Below are positions 24,851-39,000 of a stretch of DNA of 64,000 bases, piece by piece. Within the stretch, counting starts at the first letter, position 1. Every line of letters begins with the position of its first letter. The notes beneath the pieces are model-generated. The model had not been told where the DNA came from. It worked only from the letters and a program-made list of their open reading frames with translations, and ran no database searches. The position numbers and the translations under genes are program-made. The DNA is from Coriaria nepalensis (Eukaryota; Streptophyta; Magnoliopsida; Cucurbitales; Coriariaceae): the NCBI GenBank assembly GCA_027186245.1, contig CP114481.1, positions 34,689,501-34,753,500 of the forward strand, read 5' to 3'.

Positions 24851-27544
24851 AACTTGCAAATGATCAATGCAAGGAAAGTGTGCATTCGTTTAACCTTAAA
24901 ATCATTTCAATGAGTCATTTCAAGTCAATAACTTATTTCAAAGCAAGTCGAACTAATTCTATTTTTGCACTACAAACACAAGTTTTGTGCATAACTTGCA
25001 AATGATCAATGCAAGGAAAGTGTGCATTCGTTTAACCTTTAAATCATTTCAGAGAGTCATTACAAGTCAATAACTTATTTCAAAGCAAGTCGAACGAATT
25101 CTATTTTTGCACTACAAACATAAGTTTTGTGCATAACTTGCAAATGATCAATGCAAGGAAAGTGTGCATTCGTTGAACCTTAAAATAATTTCATTGAGTC
25201 ATTTCAAGTCAATATCTTATTTCAAAGAAATTTGAACGAGCACTATTTTTGCACTACAAATGCAAGTTTTGTGCATAACTTGCAAGTGATCAATGCAAGG
25301 AAAGTGTGCATTCATTTAACCTTAAAATCATTTCAATGAGTCATTTCAAGTCGATATCTTATTTCAAAGCAAGTCGAACGAATTCTATTTTTGCACTACA
25401 AACACAAGTTTTGTGCATAACTTGCAAATGATCAATGCAAGGAAAGTGTGCATTCGTTTAACCTTAAAATCATTTCAATGAGTCATTTCAAGTCAATAAC
25501 TTATTTCGAAGCAACTCGAACGAATTCTATTTTTGCACTACAAATGCAAGTTTTCTGCATAACTTGCAAGTGATCAATGCAAGGAAAGTGTGCATTCGTT
25601 TAACCTTAAAATCATCTCATTGAGTCATTTCAAGTCAATATCTTATTTCAAAGAAATTTGAACGAGCACTATTTTTGCACTACAAATGCAAGTTTTGTGC
25701 ATAACTTGCAAGTGATCAATGCAAGGAAAGTGTGCATTCATTTAACCTTAAAATCATTTCAATGAGTCATTTCAAGTCGATATCTTATTTCAAAGCAAGT
25801 CGAACGAATTCTATTTTTGCCCTACAAACACAAGTTTTGTGCATAACTTGCAAATGATCAATGGAAGGAAAGTGTGCATTCGTTTAACCTTAAAATCATT
25901 TCAATGATTCATTTCAAATCAATAACTTATTTCAAAGCAAGTCGAACGAATTCAATTTTTGCACTACAAACACAAGTTTTGTGCATAACTTGCAAATGAT
26001 CAATGCAAGGAAAGTGTGCATTCGTTTAACCTTAAACTCATTTCAATGAGTCATTTCAAGTCAATAACTTATTTCAAAGCAACTCGAACGAATTCTATTT
26101 TTGCACTACAAACACAAGTTTTCTGCATAACTTGCAAGTGATCAATGCAAGGAAAGTGTGCATTCGTTTAACCTTAAAATCATTTCAATGTGTCATTTCA
26201 AGTCGATATCTTATTTCAAAGCAAGTCCAACGAATTCTATTTTTGCACTACAAACAGAAGTTTTTTGCATAACTTGCAAATGATCAATTCAAGGAAAGTG
26301 TGCATTCGTTTAACCTTTAAATCATTTCAATGATTCATTTCAAATCAATAACTTATTTCAAAGCAAGTCGAACGAATTCAATTTTTGCACTACAAACACA
26401 AGTTTTGTGCATAACTTGCAAATGATCAATGCAAGGAAAGTGTGCATTCGTTTAACCTTAAACTCATTTCAATGAGTCATTTCAAGTCAATAACTTATTT
26501 CAAAGCAAGTCGAACGAATTCTATTTTTGCACTACAAACACAAGTTTTGTGCATAACTTGCAAATGATCAATGCAAGGAAAGTGTGCATTCGTTTAACCT
26601 TAAAATCATTTCATTTAGTCATTTCAAGTCAATATCTTATTTCAAAGAAATTTGAACGAGCACTATTTTTGCACTCCAAATGCAAGTTTTGTGCATAACT
26701 TGCAAGTGATCAATGGAAGGAAAGTGTGCATTCATTTAACCTTAAAATCATTTCAATGAGTCATTTCAAGTCGATATCTTATTTCAAAGCAAGTCGAACG
26801 AATTCTATTTTTGCACTACAAACACAAGGTTTGTGCATAACTTGCAAATGATCAATGCAAGGAAAGTGTGCATTCGTTTAACCTTAAAATCATTTGAATG
26901 AGTCATTTCAAGTCAATATCTTATTTCAAAGAAATTTGAACGAGCACTATTTTTGCACTACAAATGCAAGTTTTGTGCATAACTTGCAAATGATCAATGC
27001 AAGGAAAGTGTGCATTCGTTTAACCTTAAAATCATTTCAATGAGTCATTTCAAGTCAATAACTTATTTCAAAGCAAGTCGAACTAATTCTATTTTTGCAC
27101 TACAAACACAAGTTTTGTGCATAACTTGCAAATGATCAATGCAAGGAAAGTGTGCATTCGTTTAACCTTTAAATCATTTCAGAGAGTCATTACAAGTCAA
27201 TAACTTATTTCAAAGCAAGTCGAACGAATTCCATTTTTGCACTACAAACATAAGTTTTGTGCATAACTTGCAAATGATCAATGCAAGGAAAGTGTGCATT
27301 CGTTTAACCTTAAAATCATTTCAATGAGTCATTTCAAGTCAATAACTTATTTCAAAGCAAGTCGAACGAATTCTATTTTTGCACTACAAACACACGTTTT
27401 GTGCATAACTTGCAAATGATCAATGCAACGAAAGTGTGCATTCGTTTAACCTTAAAATCATTTCAATGAGTCATTTGAAGTCAATAACTTATTTCAAAGC
27501 AAGTCGAACGAATTCTATTTTTGCACTACAAACACAAGTTTTCT
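24700..27544 (+). repeat. Mixed satellite segment between the dimer run and the 8.5-kb duplication
   Basis: The units here are ordinary 142-bp copies in no single short HOR. Several are shared with nearby regions. The cagagagtcattacaag units near 25045 and 27175 and the caagg dimer (24695 and 26825) are each 15 units apart. The atcatctcat variant at 25611 recurs at 28167, 18 units later. The acataagttttg variant occurs near 25120 and 27250. No gene or unrelated sequence is visible. Confidence 0.75.
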
Positions 27545-30500
27545 GCATAACTTGCAAATGATCAATGCAAGGAAAGTGTGCATTCGTTTAACCTTAAAAT
27601 CATTTCAATGAGTCATTTGAAGTCAATAACTTATTTCAAAGCAAGTCGAACGAATTCTATTTTTGCACTACAAACACAAGTTTTCTGCATAACTTGCAAA
27701 TGATCAATCCAAGGAAAGTGTGCATTCGTTGAACCTTAAAATAATTTCATTGAGTCATTTCAAGTCAATATCTTATTTCAAAGAAATTTGAACGAGCACT
27801 ATTTTTGCACTACAAATGCAAGTTTTGTGCATAACTTGCAAGTGATCAATGCAAGGAAAGTGTGCATTCATTTAACCTTAAAATCATTTCAATGAGTCAT
27901 TTCAAGTCGATATCTTATTTCAAAGCAAGTCGAACGAATTCTATTTTTGCACTACAAACACAAGTTTTGTGCATAACTTGCAAATGATCAATGCAAGGAA
28001 AGTGTGCATTCGTTTAACCTTAAAATCATTTCAATGAGTCATTTCAAGTCAATAACTTATTTCAAAGCAACTCGAACGAATTCTATTTTTGCACTACAAA
28101 TGCAAGTTTTCTGCATAACTTGCAAGTGATCAATGCAAGGAAAGTGTGCATTCGTTTAACCTTAAAATCATCTCATTGAGTCATTTCAAGTCAATATCTT
28201 ATTTCAAAGAAATTTGAACGAGCACTATTTTTGCACTACAAATGCAAGTTTTGTGCATAACTTGCAAGTGATCAATGCAAGGAAAGTGTGCATTCATTTA
28301 ACCTTAAAATCATTTCAATGAGTCATTTCAAGTCGATATCTTATTTCAAAGCAAGTCGAACGAATTCTATTTTTGCACTACAAACACAAGTTTTGTGCAT
28401 AACTTGCAAATGATCAATGCAAGGAAAGTGTGCATTCGTTTAACCTTAAAATCATTTCAATGATTCATTTCAAATCAATAACTTATTTCAAAGCAAGTCG
28501 AACGAATTCAATTTTTGCACTACAAACACAAGTTTTGTGCATAACTTGCAAATGATCAATGCAAGGAAAGTGTGCATTCGTTTAACCTTAAACTCATTTC
28601 AATGAGTCATTTCAAGTCAATAACTTATTTCAAAGCAAGTCGAACGAATTCTATTTTTGCACTACAAACACAAGTTTTGTGCATAACTTGCAAATGATCA
28701 ATGCAAGGAAAGTGTGCATTCGTTTAACCTTAAAATCATTTCATTTAGTCATTTCAAGTCAATATCTTATTCCAAAGCAAGTCGAACGAATTCTATTTTT
28801 GCACTACAAACACAAGTTTTGTGCATAACTTGCAAATGATCAATGCAAGGAAAGTGTGCATTCGTTTAACCTTAAACTCATTTCAATGAGTCATTTCAAG
28901 TCAATAACTTATTTCAAAGCATGTCGAACGAATTCTATTTTTGCACTACAAACACAAGTTTTGTGCATAACTTGCAAATGATCAATGCAAGGAAAGTGTG
29001 CATTCGTTTAACCTTAAAATCATTTCATTTAGTCATTTCAAGTCAATATCTTATTTCAAAGAAATTTGAACGACCACTATTTTTGCACTCCAAATGCAAG
29101 TTTTGTGCATAACTTGCAAGTGATCAATGGAAGGAAAGTGTGCATTCATTTAACCTTAAAATCAATTCAATGCGTCATTTCAAGTCGATATCTTATTTCA
29201 AAGCAAGTCGAACGAATTCTATTTTTGCACTACAAACACAAGTTTTGTGCATAACTTGCAAATGATCAATGCAAGGAAAGTGTGCATTCGTTTAACCTTA
29301 AAATCATTTGAATGAGTCATTTCAAGTCAATATCTTATTTCAAAGAAATTTGAACGAGCACTATTTTTGCACTACAAATGCAAGTTTTGTGCATAACTTG
29401 CAAGTGATCAATGCAAGGAAAGTGTGCATTCATTTAACCTTAAAATCATTTCAATGAGTCATTTCAAGTCGATATCTTATTTCAAAGCAAGTCGAACGAA
29501 TTCTATTTTTGCACTACAAACACAAGTTTTGTGCATAACTTGCAAATGATCAATGCAAGGAAAGTGTGCATTCGTTTAACCTTAAAATCATTTCAATGAG
29601 TCATTTCAAGTCAATATCTTATTTCGAAGAAATTTGAACGAGCACTATTTTTGTACTACAAATGCAAGTTTTGTGCATAACTTGCAAGTAATCAATCCAA
29701 GGAAAGTTTGCATTCGTTTAACCTTAAAATCATTTCAATGAGTCATTTCAAGTCGATATCTTATTTCAAAGCAAGTCGAACGAATTCTATTTTTGCACTA
29801 CAAACACAAGTTTTGTGCATAACTTGCAAATGATCAATGCAAGGAAAGTGTGCATTCGTTTAACCTTAAAATCATTTCAATGAGTCATTTCAAGTCAATA
29901 TCTTATTTCGAAGAAATTTGAACGAGCACTATTTTTGCACTACAAATGCAAGTTTTGTGCATAACTTGCAAGTAATCAATCCAAGGAAAGTTTGCATTCG
30001 TTTAACCTTAAAATCATTTCAATGAGTCATTTCAAGTCGATATCTTATTTCAAAGCAAGTCGAACGAATTCTATTTTTGCACTACAAACACACGTTTTGT
30101 GCATAACTTGCAAATGATCAATGCAAGGAAAGTGTGCATTCGTTTAACCTTAAAATCATTTCAATGAGTCATTTCAAGTCAATAACTTATTTCAAAGCAA
30201 GTCGAACGAATTCTATTTTTGCACTACAAGCACAAGTTTTGTGCATAACTTGCAAATGATCAATGCAAGGAAAGTGTGCATTCGTTTTACCTTAAAATCA
30301 TTTCAATGAGTCATTTGAAGTCAATAACTTATTTCAAAGCAAGTCGAACGAATTCTATTTTTGCACTACAAACACAAGTTTTCTGCATAACTTGCAAATG
30401 ATCAATGCAAGGAAAGTGTGCATTCGTTGAACCTTAAAATAATTTCATTGAGTCATTTCAAGTCAATATCTTATTTCAAAGAAATTTGAAAGAGCACTAT

Positions 30501-33500
30501 TTTTGCACTTCAAATGCAAGTTTTGTGCATAACTTGCAAGTGATCAATGCAAGGAAAGTGTGCATTCATTTAACCTTAAAATCATTTCAATGAGTCATTT
30601 CAAGTCGATATCTTATTTCAAAGCAAGTCGAACGAATTCTATTTTTGCACTACAAACACAAGTTTTGTGCATAACTTGCAAATGATCAATGCAAGGAAAG
30701 TGTGCATTCGTTTAACCTTAAAATCATTTCAATGAGTCATTTCAGTCAATAACTTATTTCAAAGCAACTCGAACGAATTCTATTTTTGCACTACAAACAC
30801 AAGTTTTCTGCATAACTTGCAAGTGATCAATGCAAGGAAAGTGTGCATTCGTTTAACCTTAAAATCATCTCATTGAGTCATTTCAAGTCAATATCTTATT
30901 TCAAAGAAATTTGAACGAGCACTATTTTTGCACTACAAATGCAAGTTTTGTGCATAACTTGCAAGTGATCAATGCAAGGAAAGTGTGCATTCATTTAACC
31001 TTAAAATCATTTCAATGAGTCATTTCAAGTCGATATCTTATTTCAAAGCAAGTCGAACGAATTCTATTTTTGCACTACAAACACAAGTTTTCTGCATAAC
31101 TTGCAAATGATCAATGCAAGGAAAGTGTGCATTCGTTTAACCTTAAAATCATTTCAATGAGTCATTTCATGTCAATAACTTATTTCAATGCAAGTCGAAC
31201 GAATTCTATTTTTGCACTACAACCACAAGTTTTCTGCATAACTTGCAAATGATCAATGCAAGGAAAGTGCGCATTCGTATAACCTTAAAATCATTTCAAT
31301 GAGTCATTTCAAGTCGATATCTTATTTCAAAGCAAGTCGAACAAATTCTATTTTTGCACTACAAACACAAGTTTTGTGCATAACTTGCAAATGATCAATG
31401 CAAGAAAAGTGTGCATTCGTTTAACCTTAAAATCATTTCAATGAGTCATTTCCAGTCAATAACTTATTTCAAAGCAAGTCGAAAGAATTCTATTTTTGCA
31501 CTACAAATGCAAGTTTTGGGCATAACTTGCAAATGATCAATGCAAGGAAAGTGTGCATTCGTTTAACCTTAAAATCATTTCAATGAGTCATTTCAAGTCG
31601 ATATCTTATTTCAAAGCAAGTCGAACGAATTCTATTTTTGCACTACAAACACACGTTTTGTGCATAACTTGCAAATGATCAATGCAACGAAAGTGTGCAC
31701 TCGTTTAACCTTAAAATCATTTCAATGAGTCATTTCAAGTCAATAACTTATTTCAAAGCAAGTCGAACGAATTCTATTTGTGCACTACAAACACAAGTTT
31801 TGTGCATAACTTGCAAATGATCAATGCAAGGAAAGTGTGCATTCGTTTAACCTTAAAATCATTTCAATGAGTCATTTGAAGTCAATAACTTATTTCAAAG
31901 CAAGTCGAACGAATTCTATTTTTGCACTACAAACACAAGTTTTCTGCATAACTTGCAAATGATCAATGCAAGGAAAGTGTGCATTCGTTGAACCTTAAAA
32001 TCATTTCATTGAGTCATTTCAAGTCAATATCTTATTTCAAAGAAATTTGAACGAGCACTATTTTTGCACTACAAATGCAAGTTTTGTGCATAACTTGCAA
32101 GTGATCAATGCAAGGAAAGTGTGCATTCATTTAACCTTAAAATCATTTCAATGAGTCATTACAAGTCGATATCTTATTTCAAAGCAAGTCGAACGAATTC
32201 TATTTTTGCACTACAAACACAAGTTTTGTGCATAACTTGCAAATGATCAATGCAAGGAAAGTGTGCATTCGTTTAACCTTAAAATCATTTCAATGAGTCA
32301 TTTCAAGTCAATAACTTATTTCAAAGCAAGTCGAACGAATTCTATTTTTGCACTACAAACACAAGTTTTGTGCATAACTTGCAAATGATCAATGCAAGGA
32401 AAGTGTGCATTCGTTTAACCTTAAAATCATTTCAATGAGTCATTTCAGTCAATAACTTATTTCAAAGCAACTCGAACGAATTCTATTTTTGCACTACAAA
32501 CACAAGTTTTCTGCATAACTTGCAAGTGATCAATGCAAGGAAAGTGTGCATTCGTTGAACCTTAAAATAATTTCATTGAGTCATTTCAAGTCAATATCTT
32601 ATTTCAAAGAAATTTGAACGAGCACTATTTTTGCACTTCAAATGCAAGTTTTGTGCATAACTTGCAAGTGATCAATGCAAGGAAAGTGTGCATTCATTTA
32701 ACCTTAAAATCATTTCAATGAGTCATTTCAAGTCGATATCTTATTTCAAAGCAAGTCGAACGAATTCTATTTTTGCACTACAAACACAAGTTTTGTGCAT
32801 AACTTGCAAATGATCAATGCAAGGAAAGTGTGCATTCGTTTAACCTTAAAATCATTTCAATGAGTCATTCCAAGTCAATAACTTATTTCAAAGCAAGTCG
32901 AACGAATTCTATTTTTGCACTACAAACACAAGTTTTGTGCATAACTTGCAAATGATCAATGCAAGGAAAGTGTGCATTCGTTTAACCTTAAAATCATTTC
33001 AATGAGTCATTTCAGTCAATAACTTATTTCAAAGCAACTCGAACGAATTCTATTTTTGCACTACAAACACAAGTTTTCTGCATAACTTGCAAGTGATCAA
33101 TGCAAGGAAAGTGTGCATTCGTTGAACCTTAAAATAATTTCATTGAGTCATTTCAAGTCAATATCTTATTTCAAAGAAATTTGAACGAGCACTATTTTTG
33201 CACTTCAAATCCAAGTTTTGTGCATAACTTGCAAGTGATCAATGCAAGGAAAGTGTGCATTCATTTAACCTTAAAATCATTTCAATGAGTCATTTCAAGT
33301 CGATATCTTATTTCAAAGCAAGTCGAACGAATTCTATTTTTGCACTACAAACACAAGTTTTCTGCATAACTTGCAAATGATCAATGCAAGGAAAGTGTGC
33401 ATTCGTTTAACCTTAAAATCATTTCAATGAGTCATTTCATGTCAATAACTTATTTCAATGCAAGTCGAACGAATTCTATTTTTGCACTACAACCACAAGT

Positions 33501-36059
33501 TTTCTGCATAACTTGCAAATGATCAATGCAAGGAAAGTGCGCATTCGTATAACCTTAAAATCATTTCAATGAGTCATTTCAAGTCGATATCTTATTTCAA
33601 AGCAAGTCGAACAAATTCTATTTTTGCACTACAAACACAAGTTTTGTGCATAACTTGCAAATGATCAATGCAAGAAAAGTGTGCATTCGTTTAACCTTAA
33701 AATCATTTCAATGAGTCATTTCCAGTCAATAACTTATTTCAAAGCAAGTCGAAAGAATTCTATTTTTGCACTACAAATGCAAGTTTTGGGCATAACTTGC
33801 AAATGATCAATGCAAGGAAAGTGTGCATTCGTTTAACCTTAAAATCATTTCAATGAGTCATTTCAAGTCGATATCTTATTTCAAAGCAAGTCGAACAAAT
33901 TCTATTTTTGCACTACAAACACAAGTTTTGTGCATAACTTGCAAATGATCAATGCAAGAAAAGTGTGCATTCGTTTAACCTTAAAATCATTTCAATGAGT
34001 CATTTCCAGTCAATAACTTATTTCAAAGCAAGTCGAAAGAATTCTATTTTTGCACTACAAACACAAGTTTTGTGCATAACTTGCAAATGATCAATGCAAG
34101 GAAAGTGTGCATTCGTTTAACCTTAAAATCATTTCAATGAGTCATTTCAAGTCAATATCTTATTTCGAAGAAATTTGAACGAGCACTATTTTTGCACTAC
34201 AAATGCAAGTTTTGTGCATAACTTGCAAGTAATCAATCCAAGGAAAGTTTGCATTCGTTTAACCTTAAAATCATTTCAATGAGTCATTTCAAGTCGATAT
34301 CTTATTTCAAAGCAAGTCGAACGAATTCTATTTTTGCACTACAAACACACGTTTTGTGCATAACTTGCAAATGATCAATGCAACGAAAGTGTGCATTCGT
34401 TTAACCTTAAAATCATTTCAATGAGTCATTTCAAGTCAATAACTTATTTCAAAGCAAGTCGAACGAATTCTATTTTTGCACTACAAGCACAAGTTTTGTG
34501 CATAACTTGCAAATGATCAATGCAAGGAAAGTGTGCATTCGTTTTACCTTAAAATCATTTCAATGAGTCATTTGAAGTCAATAACTTATTTCAAAGCAAG
34601 TCGAACGAATTCTATTTTTGCACTACAAACACAAGTTTTCTGCATAACTTGCAAATGATCAATGCAAGGAAAGTGTGCATTCGTTGAACCTTAAAATAAT
34701 TTCATTAAGTCATTTCAAGTCAATATCTTATTTCAAAGAAATTTGAACGAGCACTATTTTTGCACTTCAAATGCAAGTTTTGTGCATAACTTGCAAGTGA
34801 TCAATGCAAGGAAAGTGTGCATTCATTTAACCTTAAAATCATTTCAATGAGTCATTTCAAGTCGATATCTTATTTCAAAGCAAGTCGAACGAATTCTATT
34901 TTTGCACTACAAACACAAGTTTTGTGCATAACTTGCAAATGATCAATGCAAGGAAAGTGTGCATTCGTTTAACCTTAAAATCATTTCAATGAGTCATTTC
35001 AGTCAATAACTTATTTCAAAGCAACTCGAACGAATTCTATTTTTGCACTACAAACACAAGTTTTCTGCATAACTTGCAAGTGATCAATGCAAGGAAAGTG
35101 TGCATTCGTTTAACCTTAAAATCATCTCATTGAGTCATTTCAAGTCAATATCTTATTTCAAAGAAATTTGAACGAGCACTATTTTTGCACTACAAATGCA
35201 AGTTTTGTGCATAACTTGCAAGTGATCAATGCAAGGAAAGTGTGCATTCATTTAACCTTAAAATCATTTCAATGAGTCATTTCAAGTCGATATCTTATTT
35301 CAAAGCAAGTCGAACGAATTCTATTTTTGCACTACAAACACAAGTTTTCTGCATAACTTGCAAATGATCAATGCAAGGAAAGTGTGCATTCGTTTAACCT
35401 TAAAATCATTTCAATGAGTCATTTCATGTCAATAACTTATTTCAATGCAAGTCGAACGAATTCTATTTTTGCACTACAACCACAAGTTTTCTGCATAACT
35501 TGCAAATGATCAATGCAAGAAAAGTGCGCATTCGTATAACCTTAAAATCATTTCAATGAGTCATTTCAAGTCGATATCTTATTTCAAAGCAAGTCGAACA
35601 AATTCTATTTTTGCACTACAAACACAAGTTTTGTGCATAACTTGCAAATGATCAATGCAAGAAAAGTGTGCATTCGTTTAACCTTAAAATCATTTCAATG
35701 AGTCATTTCCAGTCAATAACTTATTTCAAAGCAAGTCGAAAGAATTCTATTTTTGCACTACAAATGCAAGTTTTGGGCATAACTTGCAAATGATCAATGC
35801 AAGGAAAGTGTGCATTCGTTTAACCTTAAAATCATTTCAATGAGTCATTTCAAGTCGATATCTTATTTCAAAGCAAGTCGAACGAATTCTATTTTTGCAC
35901 TACAAACACACGTTTTGTGCATAACTTGCAAATGATCAATGCAACGAAAGTGTGCATTCGTTTAACCTTAAAATCATTTCAATGAGTCATTTCAAGTCAA
36001 TAACTTATTTCAAAGCAAGTCGAACGAATTCTATTTGTGCACTACAAACACAAGTTTTG
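27544..36059 (+). repeat. First copy of an 8,516-bp (60-unit) tandem duplication
   Basis: Offset 8,516 equals 60 x 142 minus four. The four missing bases are 1-bp deletions in tcatttcagtcaataac units at 30741, 32444, 33011 and 34998. Private variants throughout this block recur 8,516 bp downstream, for example caatccaagg (27705 and 36221), the gcatgtcgaacg unit (28919 and 37435), the ttcatgtcaataac units (31161, 33431, 35418) and gcaacgaaag (35941 and 44457). The left junction is near 27543, where ttct faces ttgt. Smaller repeats sit inside, of 12, 4 and 14 units between the deletion-bearing copies. Confidence 0.93.
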
Positions 36060-39000
36060 TGCATAACTTGCAAATGATCAATGCAAGGAAAGTGTGCATT
36101 CGTTTAACCTTAAAATCATTTCAATGAGTCATTTGAAGTCAATAACTTATTTCAAAGCAAGTCGAACGAATTCTATTTTTGCACTACAAACACAAGTTTT
36201 CTGCATAACTTGCAAATGATCAATCCAAGGAAAGTGTGCATTCGTTGAACCTTAAAATAATTTCATTGAGTCATTTCAAGTCAATATCTTATTTCAAAGA
36301 AATTTGAACGAGCACTATTTTTGCACTACAAATGCAAGTTTTGTGCATAACTTGCAAGTGATCAATGCAAGGAAAGTGTGCATTCATTTAACCTTAAAAT
36401 CATTTCAATGAGTCATTTCAAGTCGATATCTTATTTCAAAGCAAGTCGAACGAATTCTATTTTTGCACTACAAACACAAGTTTTGTGCATAACTTGCAAA
36501 TGATCAATGCAAGGAAAGTGTGCATTCGTTTAACCTTAAAATCATTTCAATGAGTCATTTCAAGTCAATAACTTATTTCAAAGCAACTCGAACGAATTCT
36601 ATTTTTGCACTACAAATGCAAGTTTTCTGCATAACTTGCAAGTGATCAATGCAAGGAAAGTGTGCATTCGTTTAACCTTAAAATCATCTCATTGAGTCAT
36701 TTCAAGTCAATATCTTATTTCAAAGAAATTTGAACGAGCACTATTTTTGCACTACAAATGCAAGTTTTGTGCATAACTTGCAAGTGATCAATGCAAGGAA
36801 AGTGTGCATTCATTTAACCTTAAAATCATTTCAATGAGTCATTTCAAGTCGATATCTTATTTCAAAGCAAGTCGAACGAATTCTATTTTTGCACTACAAA
36901 CACAAGTTTTGTGCATAACTTGCAAATGATCAATGCAAGGAAAGTGTGCATTCGTTTAACCTTAAAATCATTTCAATGATTCATTTCAAATCAATAACTT
37001 ATTTCAAAGCAAGTCGAACGAATTCAATTTTTGCACTACAAACACAAGTTTTGTGCATAACTTGCAAATGATCAATGCAAGGAAAGTGTGCATTCGTTTA
37101 ACCTTAAACTCATTTCAATGAGTCATTTCAAGTCAATAACTTATTTCAAAGCAAGTCGAACGAATTCTATTTTTGCACTACAAACACAAGTTTTGTGCAT
37201 AACTTGCAAATGATCAATGCAAGGAAAGTGTGCATTCGTTTAACCTTAAAATCATTTCATTTAGTCATTTCAAGTCAATATCTTATTCCAAAGCAAGTCG
37301 AACGAATTCTATTTTTGCACTACAAACACAAGTTTTGTGCATAACTTGCAAATGATCAATGCAAGGAAAGTGTGCATTCGTTTAACCTTAAACTCATTTC
37401 AATGAGTCATTTCAAGTCAATAACTTATTTCAAAGCATGTCGAACGAATTCTATTTTTGCACTACAAACACAAGTTTTGTGCATAACTTGCAAATGATCA
37501 ATGCAAGGAAAGTGTGCATTCGTTTAACCTTAAAATCATTTCATTTAGTCATTTCAAGTCAATATCTTATTTCAAAGAAATTTGAACGACCACTATTTTT
37601 GCACTCCAAATGCAAGTTTTGTGCATAACTTGCAAGTGATCAATGGAAGGAAAGTGTGCATTCATTTAACCTTAAAATCAATTCAATGCGTCATTTCAAG
37701 TCGATATCTTATTTCAAAGCAAGTCGAACGAATTCTATTTTTGCACTACAAACACAAGTTTTGTGCATAACTTGCAAATGATCAATGCAAGGAAAGTGTG
37801 CATTCGTTTAACCTTAAAATCATTTGAATGAGTCATTTCAAGTCAATATCTTATTTCAAAGAAATTTGAACGAGCACTATTTTTGCACTACAAATGCAAG
37901 TTTTGTGCATAACTTGCAAGTGATCAATGCAAGGAAAGTGTGCATTCATTTAACCTTAAAATCATTTCAATGAGTCATTTCAAGTCGATATCTTATTTCA
38001 AAGCAAGTCGAACGAATTCTATTTTTGCACTACAAACACAAGTTTTGTGCATAACTTGCAAATGATCAATGCAAGGAAAGTGTGCATTCGTTTAACCTTA
38101 AAATCATTTCAATGAGTCATTTCAAGTCAATATCTTATTTCGAAGAAATTTGAACGAGCACTATTTTTGTACTACAAATGCAAGTTTTGTGCATAACTTG
38201 CAAGTAATCAATCCAAGGAAAGTTTGCATTCGTTTAACCTTAAAATCATTTCAATGAGTCATTTCAAGTCGATATCTTATTTCAAAGCAAGTCGAACGAA
38301 TTCTATTTTTGCACTACAAACACAAGTTTTGTGCATAACTTGCAAATGATCAATGCAAGGAAAGTGTGCATTCGTTTAACCTTAAAATCATTTCAATGAG
38401 TCATTTCAAGTCAATATCTTATTTCGAAGAAATTTGAACGAGCACTATTTTTGCACTACAAATGCAAGTTTTGTGCATAACTTGCAAGTAATCAATCCAA
38501 GGAAAGTTTGCATTCGTTTAACCTTAAAATCATTTCAATGAGTCATTTCAAGTCGATATCTTATTTCAAAGCAAGTCGAACGAATTCTATTTTTGCACTA
38601 CAAACACACGTTTTGTGCATAACTTGCAAATGATCAATGCAAGGAAAGTGTGCATTCGTTTAACCTTAAAATCATTTCAATGAGTCATTTCAAGTCAATA
38701 ACTTATTTCAAAGCAAGTCGAACGAATTCTATTTTTGCACTACAAGCACAAGTTTTGTGCATAACTTGCAAATGATCAATGCAAGGAAAGTGTGCATTCG
38801 TTTTACCTTAAAATCATTTCAATGAGTCATTTGAAGTCAATAACTTATTTCAAAGCAAGTCGAACGAATTCTATTTTTGCACTACAAACACAAGTTTTCT
38901 GCATAACTTGCAAATGATCAATGCAAGGAAAGTGTGCATTCGTTGAACCTTAAAATAATTTCATTGAGTCATTTCAAGTCAATATCTTATTTCAAAGAAA

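Noticed and set aside
28921..37770. Paired overlapping frames at 28921-29254 and 37437-37770
   Set aside because: These are copies within the 8,516-bp duplication. They overlap one another in different frames of the same repeat, which is not gene-like.
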